Part shown: positions 6,614 through 12,970 of the stretch, piece by piece | Layout of the letters: each line of letters starts with the position of its first letter | How positions within the stretch are numbered: the stretch's first letter is position 1 | Source of the DNA: Propionibacteriaceae bacterium | Lineage (GTDB): Bacteria > Actinomycetota > Actinomycetes > Propionibacteriales > Propionibacteriaceae | Length of the DNA stretch: 12,970 nucleotides | Direction of reading: 5' to 3' | Assembly (NCBI GenBank): GCA_030450535.1 | Contig: JAKDIK010000039.1 | Location: forward strand, 1-12,970 | The notes under the pieces: generated by a model | What the model was told of the DNA's origin: nothing | What the model saw: only the letters and a program-made list of their open reading frames with translations | Databases searched by the model: none | Made by a program: the position numbers and the translations under genes

Positions 6614-8211
6614 CGCGCCGCCTGCCCCCGGTGGTGGTGCCCCTGCTGCTCCCGTTCGTGGTCGTCGCGCTGGGGGTGGGCGGCCTCCTGGTGACCCCGC
6701 AGGGGTTCGGCATGATCGCCGAGGTGGGCCTCAACCAGGCGATGCTTCTCGGCAACACTGTCCTCTACGGTGCGCTCACCGCGACCAGCACGACCCTGCT
6801 GGGGTGGCTGGTCGCGCACGTGCTCCACGTGTACGTGGTGCCGGGGCGGCGCGTGCTGCACGTCCTCGCGCTCGCGCCGTTGTTGATGCCCTCGGTCACG
6901 TTCGCGATGGCGCTGGTGATGTTGTTCGGCAACAGCGGTCTGGTCGTGCGCGCGTTCGGGCTGAGCGGCGGCGGGATCTATGGTCTGGCCGGTCTGGTCC
7001 TTGCCGGCACGTGGGCGCGGCTACCACTCGCCTACCTGGCGGTCGCCGCGGCCTACCGTGCCCTTGATGTGCGGGTGGCCGAGGCGGCCGCCGATCTGGG
7101 GGCCTCTCCCTGGCGCATCGTCCGGTCGGTGTGGCTGCCCCGGCTCTGGCCGACGCTGGTCGCCACCGCCTGTGTCGTGATGGCCGACACGGTCGCCGAT
7201 CTGGCTGTTCCGCTCGTCCTCGGCGGCGACTTCGGCACCCTGGCGGGGCGCCTGTACCAAGCCGCATCGGGGGAGGGTGACTTGGTTCGGGCGGCTGCCT
7301 ACGCGGTGTGGCTCTTGCCGATGGGCCTGGTGCTGATGCCCCTCGCGCGCCGCGTCGCACGGCGTCCGGCCGCCCCCGGTGCGCCACGGAACGTCGCCCG
7401 CGGCCGATGCACGGGGCGGGGGGCGCTGCTGGTGGCACTTGCCTGGATGGCCGTGGCGTTCTCGGCGCTGCTGCTCGCCTCGGTGGCGGCCGGGTCGGTC
7501 ATGACCGCGGTGGGTGTGGACGGACGCCTCACGCTCGCGCATTTCGTCGATGTTCTCGCCGGCACGCAGACGCGGGCGCTGGCGACGTCCCTGCTGGTCG
7601 CGCTGCTGGTGACCCCGGCGGTCATGGGCCTCGCCAGCCTCATCGCGGTGGGTCCCCTGTTTCGGCCGCCGACCGTCACGCGGCGTCTGCTGCAGACCGC
7701 CGCGTCGCTGCCCGGCGTGGTCGTGGGGCTCGGCGCCTACGGGATGCTGGCGCAGGCGGGGCTGGGAGCCGGCGGCGGAGCGTCGAGCGGAGTGGTGTTC
7801 ACCCTGGGGTCGGTGGGCGTGGTGGCCCTCGTCCATCTCATGCGCTTCGGGCCAGCCGCCACGGTACCGCTGCTGAGGACGGCGGAGACGACCGCCGGTG
7901 CGGTCCGGGACACCGCGCACGTGCTGGGGGCCCGCAGGCGCGACGTCGCGCGAGCGCTCCTGTGGCCGCGCCTGCGTCCCGAGTTCGTGCGCGGCACGGT
8001 CACGATGTTCGCCCGGTCCCTCACGGCCATCTCGTCGGTGGTGCTGCTGACCAACGCGCAGGCGCCGCTGCTGAGCGTCCGGATGCTCGTCGAGGTGGAC
8101 GCCGGCCGCCTGTCGGCCGCGGCGGCCATGAACGTGACGCTGGCCGCGCTGGTGGGGGCCACCGCCCTCGCCGGCGTCCTCCTCAGCCCCCCGCAGCGGA
8201 GGATGGGATGA
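6610..8211 (+). CDS. ABC transporter permease, two fused membrane domains
   Basis: 533 residues, GTG start at 6610 overlapping the binding-protein stop (GTGA). Two binding-protein-dependent permease domains are fused in one chain, as in FbpB/AfuB/ThiP-type transporters. Domain 1 has helices from about 8 to 250, with its EAA coupling loop at 158-177 (EAAADLGASPWRIVRSVWLP). Domain 2 spans about 271-528, with its loop at 434-453 (DTAHVLGARRRDVARALLWP). Between them is a basic Arg/Pro/Ala-rich linker (about 248-270). Ten to twelve membrane helices are expected. Both loops keep the central glycine, so both should dock the ATPase. It sits in the cell membrane, receives ligand from the binding protein and is driven by the ATPase encoded next. 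The frame is open far upstream, but the earlier part is the shadow of the binding-protein gene. Confidence 0.92.
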   Translation: MTRRLPPVVVPLLLPFVVVALGVGGLLVTPQGFGMIAEVGLNQAMLLGNTVLYGALTATSTTLLGWLVAHVLHVYVVPGRRVLHVLALAPLLMPSVTFAMALVMLFGNSGLVVRAFGLSGGGIYGLAGLVLAGTWARLPLAYLAVAAAYRALDVRVAEAAADLGASPWRIVRSVWLPRLWPTLVATACVVMADTVADLAVPLVLGGDFGTLAGRLYQAASGEGDLVRAAAYAVWLLPMGLVLMPLARRVARRPAAPGAPRNVARGRCTGRGALLVALAWMAVAFSALLLASVAAGSVMTAVGVDGRLTLAHFVDVLAGTQTRALATSLLVALLVTPAVMGLASLIAVGPLFRPPTVTRRLLQTAASLPGVVVGLGAYGMLAQAGLGAGGGASSGVVFTLGSVGVVALVHLMRFGPAATVPLLRTAETTAGAVRDTAHVLGARRRDVARALLWPRLRPEFVRGTVTMFARSLTAISSVVLLTNAQAPLLSVRMLVEVDAGRLSAAAAMNVTLAALVGATALAGVLLSPPQRRMG

Positions 8212-9302
8212 GCACCCGGGTGGAGGTCTGCGGCCTGCGTCGTTCCTACGCCGGCACGGACGCGCTGCGCGACGTGAGTGCTGACTTCGCCGCGGGGTCC
8301 CTCGTCGCGGTGCTGGGGCCATCGGGCTGCGGCAAGACCACGCTGCTGCGCCTCATCGCCGGGCTGGAACCCCCCGATGCGGGCGAGGTCCTCTTCGACG
8401 GGCACCTGCGGACCGATCGTTCCCGGGTCAGGCCCACCGCCATGGTCTTCCAGTCCGAGAGCCTCTTCCCGGACATGACCGTCGCTGAAAATATCGGTTT
8501 CGGCCAGCGGGTGCGGGGCCGGCGGGGTCCGGCTGCGACGGAGCGCATCGCCGTGGCGATGCTGCGCCTGGGTCTCGCCGGCCTGGAGGATCGCTACCCC
8601 GACCAGCTCTCGGGCGGTGAGCAGCGTCGCGTCGCGATCGCCCGCGCGCTCGCGGCCGAGCCGGGAGTGTTGCTGCTGGACGAACCCTTGGCGGGGCTGG
8701 ACGAGCAGTTGGCCCGGACGGCCCTCGCGCAGATCCGCTCGACCCAACGTCGGCTGGGGCTGACGACGGTCCTGGTAACCCACGACCAGGAGCACGCGCT
8801 GCTGGTCGCCGACACGGTGATCGTCATGGCCTCCGGCCGCATCCTGCAGGCCGGCGCGCCGCGGGAGGTGTTCGAGCGGCCGGCGTCCGTGTTCGTCGCC
8901 GAGTTCCTCGGACGATCGTCCTTCGTGGACGCCCAACCGCTGGCGATCCTGCCGGGGCGGCCCCGTCGCGCCCGGGTCGACCTGTTCGGGAGGCTGCACG
9001 ACCTTCCCGCCCACGAGTCCGTCCGGGAGGGGGCGGCGGCGACCGTGATGATCCGGCCGCATGCGCTTTCGGGCGTGTCGGCCCCGGTCGTCGAGCCCCG
9101 GGGACGCGGGTGGTGGGAGGTGACCGGGGACGGTGGCGTGGTGCAGGAGACCCATTACTACGGCGACCGGATCGAATACGTCGTGGAGACCGAGTCGGGC
9201 CTGCTCGTCGGCACGGGTTCGCTCGACGGTGAACTGCTGGCGCCGCTGGCGACGGTGCGCGTGGTGCTGAACACCGATCGGGCGTGGCTTCTGCCCCGGT
9301 AA
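8208..9302 (+). CDS. ABC transporter ATPase with C-terminal TOBE-like domain
   Basis: 364 residues, starting in the ATGA overlap with the permease. Walker A is GPSGCGKT (37-44), the Q-loop glutamine Q82 (MVFQSESLFPDMTV), the signature LSGGEQRR (134-141), Walker B LLLDEP with catalytic E159 (155-160), and the switch histidine H192 (VTHD). Signature and D-loop (LAGLDEQL) are standard, so it should be active. Residues from about 240 on form the extra regulatory TOBE-like domain of the FbpC/PotA/MalK group, with MIRPHALS inside it. It works as a dimer under the permease. All motifs place it with ferric-iron, spermidine or sugar-phosphate type importers; the substrate must come from the binding protein. 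The stop at 9300-9302 ends the overlapping five-gene run. Confidence 0.93.
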   Translation: MSTRVEVCGLRRSYAGTDALRDVSADFAAGSLVAVLGPSGCGKTTLLRLIAGLEPPDAGEVLFDGHLRTDRSRVRPTAMVFQSESLFPDMTVAENIGFGQRVRGRRGPAATERIAVAMLRLGLAGLEDRYPDQLSGGEQRRVAIARALAAEPGVLLLDEPLAGLDEQLARTALAQIRSTQRRLGLTTVLVTHDQEHALLVADTVIVMASGRILQAGAPREVFERPASVFVAEFLGRSSFVDAQPLAILPGRPRRARVDLFGRLHDLPAHESVREGAAATVMIRPHALSGVSAPVVEPRGRGWWEVTGDGGVVQETHYYGDRIEYVVETESGLLVGTGSLDGELLAPLATVRVVLNTDRAWLLPR

Positions 9303-9370
9303 CCACGGCGTTACGAAGCGTCACCTCCGGCGGTGGATACCCACGGTCGATCAGGTGTTGGCTGGTCGTG

Positions 9371-9391
9371 TGCCCTGAATCTGCCAGGGCA
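9371..9391. promoter_or_regulatory. Inverted repeat TGCCCTG-7-CAGGGCA before the antiporter gene
   Basis: Perfect seven-base arms separated by seven bases, ending 11 nt before the ribosome binding site GGGAG (9402-9406) of the antiporter. It could be an operator for a dimeric regulator, for instance the response regulator encoded at 4885, although OmpR-type proteins more often bind direct repeats. It could also act as an RNA hairpin over the leader. The 110-nt gap (9303-9412) otherwise has no clear terminator and no clear -35/-10. Confidence 0.45.
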
Positions 9392-9412
9392 GCCGACCCA
9401 AGGGAGTGATGG

Positions 9413-10819
9413 ATGGACACCGTGGTTGAAAAAACCTCGAGACGCAATTGGCTGTCGGCACCGCCGCCGGCGCCGCGGCTGCCGGAAAAGGAGGTGGCGC
9501 ACCGCTACCCGACCTTGCGATTCCAGGTATTCATGGGCATCTTCATCGGGTATGCCGGCTTCTACCTGATCCGCAACAACATTCCCCTCATTGCGGCCCT
9601 GCTGCTGGAGGAGGGATGGATCGACAAGGTCGGAATCGGCCTCGTCGCCAACGCGGTGCTGATCGCCTACGGGTTCTCCAAGTTCTTCATGGCGACAGTC
9701 TCGGACCGGTCGAACGCGCGATACTTCCTGCCGCTCGGCCTTGCGTTGTCGGCGGTGGCGAACATGGCGATCGCGTGGGTGCCGGCGATCACGGGCTCGC
9801 TCGCCACCTTCGCGCTGGTGATGTTCATCAACGGCTGGGTGCAGGGCATGGGCTGGCCGCCCTGCGGACGCGTCCTTGTCCACTGGTTCTCCACCAACGA
9901 GCGCGGCTGGAAGACCGCCATCTGGAACACCGCCCACAACGTCGGCGGGATGGTTGTGGGCGCGGCTGCCGCGGCGGGCCTGGCATTCACTGGCGGCCAG
10001 TGGCAAAGCGCCTTCTGGTTCCCCGCGCTGATCGCCCTCGGAGTCGCTGTGGTCGCGTTCGTCATGATCCGCGACACTCCCGAATCGGTCGGGCTGCCGC
10101 CCATCGAGCAGCACCGCAATGACCCGGCCAAGGTGGAGACGCACGTCGAGGAGGAGGCGGGGATGGGCTACTGGGCCATCATCGTCAAGCACGTCCTCCG
10201 CAACAAGGTGATGGTGCTTCTCGCGCTCGCCAATGTGTTCGTCTACGCGCTGCGCTACGGGGTGCTGTCGTGGTCGCCGGTCTATTTGACCCAGCACCAC
10301 AACGCTTCGGTCTTCGCCGGCATCGCCGGCTTCTCGCTGTTCGAGCTCGCCGGCATCTTCGGAACCCTGGCCTGCGGCTGGGTGTCCGACAAGATCTTCC
10401 GCGGCAACCGCACCTGGACGGGCATCACCTTCATGATCGGCGTCGGTGTCTTCCTGGTGCTGTACTGGATCGCGCCGGTCGGCACGCCGTTCTGGCTGCT
10501 CATGGTCTACCTCTTCTTCATCGGGGCCTTCATCTACGGCCCGGTCATGCTGATCGGCTTGCAGGCTCTGGACATGTCCGCGCGTCACGTCGCAGGCACG
10601 TCGGCGGGCTTCACCGGCCTGTTCGGCTACGTGCTCGGCGCCACGATGGCGTCCACCGGTGTGGGCTGGTTGGTTCAGCACCTCGGCTGGGGCGTCACCT
10701 TCGCCACGCTGACCGGCTGCGTCGTGGCCGCGATGGTCCTGTTGCTCATGGTCGGGCCCGAGGAGAAGCGGCTGATCGCCGCGCATGACGCGAAGGTACG
10801 GGCGAGCGGGCGACCTTGA
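9413..10819 (+). CDS. GlpT/PgtP-type organophosphate:phosphate antiporter
   Basis: 468 residues with twelve membrane helices of the major facilitator superfamily, organophosphate:Pi antiporter (OPA) family. The family signature is complete: YGFSKFFMATVSDRSNARYF (86-105), GWVQGMGWPPCGRVLVHWFS (141-160), WNTAHNVGG (171-179), and a late AGTSAGFTGLFGYVLG. Residues that bind phosphate in E. coli GlpT are kept: R54 (YLIRNN), H175 (AHNVGG) and R281 (ALRYGVLSWSP). It imports a phosphorylated compound in exchange for inorganic phosphate. By eye it resembles GlpT most (RDTPESVGLPPIEQHRND, KIFRGNRTWTG), but the two-component and binding-protein genes beside it recall pgtABC-pgtP and hptRSA-uhpT. Glycerol-3-phosphate, phosphoglycerate and hexose phosphate all remain possible. 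The start at 9413 has GGGAG six bases upstream. A hairpin terminator follows 40 nt after the stop. Confidence 0.92.
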   Translation: MDTVVEKTSRRNWLSAPPPAPRLPEKEVAHRYPTLRFQVFMGIFIGYAGFYLIRNNIPLIAALLLEEGWIDKVGIGLVANAVLIAYGFSKFFMATVSDRSNARYFLPLGLALSAVANMAIAWVPAITGSLATFALVMFINGWVQGMGWPPCGRVLVHWFSTNERGWKTAIWNTAHNVGGMVVGAAAAAGLAFTGGQWQSAFWFPALIALGVAVVAFVMIRDTPESVGLPPIEQHRNDPAKVETHVEEEAGMGYWAIIVKHVLRNKVMVLLALANVFVYALRYGVLSWSPVYLTQHHNASVFAGIAGFSLFELAGIFGTLACGWVSDKIFRGNRTWTGITFMIGVGVFLVLYWIAPVGTPFWLLMVYLFFIGAFIYGPVMLIGLQALDMSARHVAGTSAGFTGLFGYVLGATMASTGVGWLVQHLGWGVTFATLTGCVVAAMVLLLMVGPEEKRLIAAHDAKVRASGRP

Positions 10820-10859
10820 CCGCTTCTTGACCCCTCCCCACGTACGAGCTCACAGCATG

Positions 10860-10888
10860 CGAGGGCCGACCTGCCCGGTCGGCCCTCG
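10860..10888 (+). terminator. Strong hairpin terminator after the antiporter gene
   Basis: CGAGGGCCGACC and GGTCGGCCCTCG form a perfect 12-bp stem around TGCCC, 40 nt after the antiporter stop. Two more pairs (G-U, U-A) can extend it. It lacks a pure U-run (TAGGTTGTGCTGTG follows), which is common for high-GC terminators. It marks the end of the transport block. Confidence 0.75.
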
Positions 10889-11023
10889 TAGGTTGTGCTG
10901 TGTCGCTGCCATTCAGCCAAGTCGACGAGTTCCCCGAGGAACCGTTCCCGGCGCCGCCACCAGCCCGCTGGCCCCCGCGCGCTCCGGGTGGGTGGCACGC
11001 TGGACGCCGACTGATCGCTGGTC
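10888..11023 (+). pseudogene. phzF relic 2 (start of the gene joined to its end)
   Basis: GTAGGTTGTGCTGTG then SLPFSQVDEFPEEPF mirrors the phzF upstream bases and start (GTAGGCTGCTGCCATG, ALPFSQVDVFSQEPF). The first codon is GTG at 10900. After about 35 nt of unrelated C-rich bases, the sequence becomes the phzF end, LRVGGTLDAD and TGA at 11011-11020. Nearly all of the gene is missing. It sits directly behind the terminator hairpin and leads into the repeat at 10982, just as relic 1 leads into the left copy. Confidence 0.65.
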
Positions 11024-11347
11024 GGCGGATGCGACGCGGCGGCGCGTGCATGAGGTGGGTGGCGGTATACCCGTGGATCAGGGTTGATACTCCAACCCCG
11101 ATCCTCGGGTGAAAACACTCGTCCGCTGTGCCGTGATGGGTGGTCGGATACTCGACGTTCTCGGGGAGCGCCGCGCTGGGGGTTGGTGCCGTGGCTCCTG
11201 GGGGGAATCCGGCGTCCGGGGCCGACTCCGGGAGTCGAATCTCACTCCGGGAGTCGGAATGTCACTCAGGGACTCGAACCTCACTTCGCTGGTGTTGGGG
11301 CGCCAGCGGAGTGAGCTTCGACCAGCTGAGTCGCACGACGACCAGCG
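10982..11347 (+). repeat. Interspersed repeat, right copy (two blocks, 134-nt insert)
   Basis: The partner of 3646-3882. Block 1 is 10982-11128, block 2 is 11263-11347. Between them lie 134 nt absent from the left copy, including three tandem units (11226-11283, the last of which overlaps block 2). The first hairpin is at 11076-11103 (one mismatch), the second at 11274-11321 (identical to the left copy). No gene is credible in this stretch. Confidence 0.85.
11226..11283 (+). repeat. Three tandem 19-20-bp units (CTCCGGGAGTCGAATCTCA type)
   Basis: Units at 11226-11244, 11245-11264 and 11265-11283. The first two differ by an inserted G and one substitution; the third has four differences. Each carries the small palindrome ACTCC-G-GGAGT or a variant of it. 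The left repeat copy holds a single unit (about 3800-3818), so unit number differs between copies. Confidence 0.75.
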
Positions 11348-11398
11348 ACGTGACGTTGGACCAGCGACGTGACGCGCCTCAAGCGACGTGATGTGGCC
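11342..11398 (+). repeat. Three 19-bp direct repeats with exact core AGCGACGTGA
   Basis: Units start at 11342, 11361 and 11380, each exactly 19 bases. The ten-base core is identical in all three, while the last five or six bases vary. They end 75 nt before the helicase ATG. A 19-bp spacing puts the cores close to the same face of DNA, as in iteron-like or operator arrays. A fourth, isolated near-match lies at 483-500, right after pheT (16 of 18 bases). No function can be assigned from the sequence. Confidence 0.7.
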
Positions 11399-11473
11399 GT
11401 CGACCGGGAACGCGGAGTGGGCCACGCCGGGTGAGGTCGGCAGGCGCGGGCGCCGTGGAAGGATGGGTGGGCC

Positions 11474-12970
11474 ATGGCTATCACTGACTTTCTGCCGCCC
11501 GGCGGTTCCGCCGACCCCGACGACCTCGAAACCGGCTTCGTCGCGTGGGCGAAGGCGCAGGGGTTGAGCCTGTACCCCCACCAGGAGGAGTCGCTGCTGG
11601 AGCTGCTGATGGGCAGCAACGTCATCGTCACCACCCCGACCGGCTCCGGCAAGACACTGGTCGCCACCGCCGCCCACTTCGCGGCCTTCGCCACCGGCGT
11701 CCGGACGTACTACACCGCCCCCATCAAGGCGCTCGTCAGCGAGAAGTTCTTCGCGCTGGTCGACACGTTCGGCGCCGACAACGTCGGCATGGTCACGGGC
11801 GACGCCTCGGTGAACGCGGACGCCCCCATCGTGTGCTGCACGGCCGAGATCCTCGCCAACATCGCGCTGCGCGAGGGGTCGGACGCCGACGTCGGGCAGG
11901 TGGTCATGGACGAGTTCCACTTCGTCGCCGATCCCGACCGGGGCTGGGCCTGGCACGTGCCGCTCGTGGAGCTCCCGCAGGCGCAGTTCCTGATCATGTC
12001 GGCGACCCTGGGCGACGTCACGAAGCTCGCGGAGCGCCTCACGACGACGACCGGCCGCGAGACCGCCGTCGTCGGGGGAGCGGAGCGGCCCGTTCCGCTG
12101 GCGTTCTCGTGGTCGCTCGACCCGATCCACGAGACGATCGCGAACCTCATCGCCACCCATCAGGCGCCGGTCTACGTCGTCCACGGCACGCAGGCCGCGG
12201 CGGTGGAGCGGGCGCAGTCGCTGCTCAGCCAGGGCATCTCGGACGCGAGTCGGCGCGCCGAGCTCACCGAAGCCCTGCGCGGCTTCGGTTTCGCCGGTGG
12301 TTTCGGCAAGTCGCTGGAGAAGCTGTTGCGCTCCGGCATCGCCGTGCACCACGCCGGCATGCTGCCCCGCTACCGACGCCTCGTCGAGCGGCTGGCCCAG
12401 CGCGGCCTGCTCGCCGTCATCTGCGGCACCGACACCCTCGGCGTCGGCATCAACGTGCCCATTAGGACCGTGTTGTTCAGCGCGCTGACCAAGTTCGATG
12501 GACGCCGCCAGCGCGTGCTGCGGAGCCGCGAGTTCCACCAGATCGCCGGTCGCGCCGGACGCGCCGGCTTCGACACCGTCGGCTACGTGGTGGCGCAGGC
12601 GCCCGAGCACGACGTGGAGAACGCCCGTATTCTCGCGAAGTTCGCCGACGACCCGAAGAAGCTGCGCTCCGTGCGCCGCAAGCAGCCGCCGCCCGATTTC
12701 GTCAACTACTCCGAGGCGACGTTCACCAAGCTGATCGAGTCCACGCCCGAGGAACTCCACCCCCGCCTCAGCATCAGCCACGCCCTGCTGCTCAACCTGC
12801 TGCAGCGCGACGCCGACACCGGGGCGGCGGTCGTCCGCCTGATCGACTCGATCCAGCCGGACGCCGGCGTCCCGCCCCCCCAGCAGCCGCGGGCCCCCCA
12901 CCAGGGCCCCCCCCGGCGGCCCGCGCGCCCCGCCCGCTGCCACAGCGCCGACCGAGTCCCCGGCCAACCG
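11474..12970 (+). CDS. DEAD/DEAH-box helicase, actinobacterial type (3' end outside window)
   Basis: 499 codons are visible, ATG at 11474 with GGAAGGA at 11457-11463 as ribosome binding site. Superfamily 2 motifs: YPHQ (34-37), Walker A TTPTGSGKT (53-61), TAPIKAL (81-87), motif II DEFH (146-149), motif III SAT (176-178), HHAGMLPRYRR (292-302), TDTLGVGINVP (319-329) and motif VI HQIAGRAGRAG (355-365). This is the layout of an ATP-dependent RNA or DNA helicase of the Ski2/DOB1-like group. The N-terminus resembles actinobacterial helicases that carry a DUF3516 tail and run to about 830 residues, so roughly 330 residues should lie beyond the window. From residue about 465 the reading turns into Pro/Arg/Gln-rich, non-family sequence over long C runs, which is suspect. 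The gene belongs outside the transport block and has its own leader with the 19-bp repeats. Confidence 0.88.
   Translation, partial: MAITDFLPPGGSADPDDLETGFVAWAKAQGLSLYPHQEESLLELLMGSNVIVTTPTGSGKTLVATAAHFAAFATGVRTYYTAPIKALVSEKFFALVDTFGADNVGMVTGDASVNADAPIVCCTAEILANIALREGSDADVGQVVMDEFHFVADPDRGWAWHVPLVELPQAQFLIMSATLGDVTKLAERLTTTTGRETAVVGGAERPVPLAFSWSLDPIHETIANLIATHQAPVYVVHGTQAAAVERAQSLLSQGISDASRRAELTEALRGFGFAGGFGKSLEKLLRSGIAVHHAGMLPRYRRLVERLAQRGLLAVICGTDTLGVGINVPIRTVLFSALTKFDGRRQRVLRSREFHQIAGRAGRAGFDTVGYVVAQAPEHDVENARILAKFADDPKKLRSVRRKQPPPDFVNYSEATFTKLIESTPEELHPRLSISHALLLNLLQRDADTGAAVVRLIDSIQPDAGVPPPQQPRAPHQGPPRRPARPARCHSADRVPGQP

Noticed and set aside
5558..8322. Several long minus-strand open frames opposite the binding protein and permease
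   Set aside because: Same shadow effect: low-complexity Arg/His/Gly-rich readings, no motifs, no ribosome binding sites.
5588..9302. Plain ferric-iron ABC transporter
   Set aside because: Family resemblance allows it, but the adjoining two-component pair and organophosphate antiporter fit the sugar-phosphate members of the same family better. Kept only as an alternative.
11226..11290. tRNA-like TTCGAGTCCC bases on the minus strand within the tandem repeats
   Set aside because: The T-arm stem does not pair, and no acceptor, D or anticodon arm can be found around it.
11226..11398. CRISPR array
   Set aside because: Units are contiguous, only 19-20 bp long, without unique spacers, and no cas genes are near.
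11078..12967. 629-codon minus-strand open frame opposite the helicase
   Set aside because: Helicase motifs I to VI are all read on the plus strand; the minus reading is repetitive Gly/Val/Arg/Asp without a family.

Overview
This 12,970-base window is very GC-rich and comes from a high-GC Gram-positive bacterium (Actinomycetota). That placement rests on base composition, on an actinobacterial-type DEAD/DEAH helicase at the right edge, and on an NhaA antiporter with a thioredoxin-like tail. I cannot name a genus; a Propionibacteriaceae-like host is only a guess. Both edges cut through genes.

Left part (1-3433). The 3' end of pheT runs into a convergent, minus-strand nhaA gene. A short tail that resembles the C-terminus of an FtsX-type ABC permease lies between them. 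A plus-strand PhzF-family gene diverges from nhaA. nhaA needs four frame corrections and phzF needs one, most of them in short G/C runs. All key residues survive and I see no internal stop codons in the corrected frames. This fits either very recent decay or base-calling errors.

Middle (4071-10819). This is a compact, apparently intact block of genes on the plus strand: a short sensor kinase, an OmpR-type response regulator, an extracellular solute-binding protein, a two-domain ABC permease and an ABC ATPase. The first five genes all overlap one another (8, 11, 4 and 4 nt). A GlpT/PgtP-type organophosphate:phosphate antiporter follows after 110 nt, behind its own inverted repeat, and a strong hairpin terminator closes the block. 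The set combines the logic of three known systems: PgtABCP, HptRSA-UhpT and AfuABC. I read it as a sugar-phosphate or glycerophosphate sensing and dual-uptake locus, in which one substrate class could enter both by ATP hydrolysis and by phosphate exchange. The substrate is inferred, not shown.

Flanks of the block (3434-4070 and 10820-11473). Both non-coding stretches hold a copy of the same repeat in the same orientation: 147 nt at about 92% identity, then 85 nt at about 96%. Each copy has a conserved 13-bp-arm hairpin, and each is headed by a scrap of phzF in which the start of the gene is joined almost directly to its end. The left copy is followed by a scrap of pheT. The right copy carries two families of roughly 19-bp tandem repeats just before the helicase. 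The repeats therefore bracket the whole transport block as long direct repeats, so homologous recombination could delete or amplify it.

Right edge (11474-12970). A DEAD/DEAH helicase starts cleanly, but its last 35 or so codons dissolve into C-rich sequence that does not look like the family, probably a poor sequence end.
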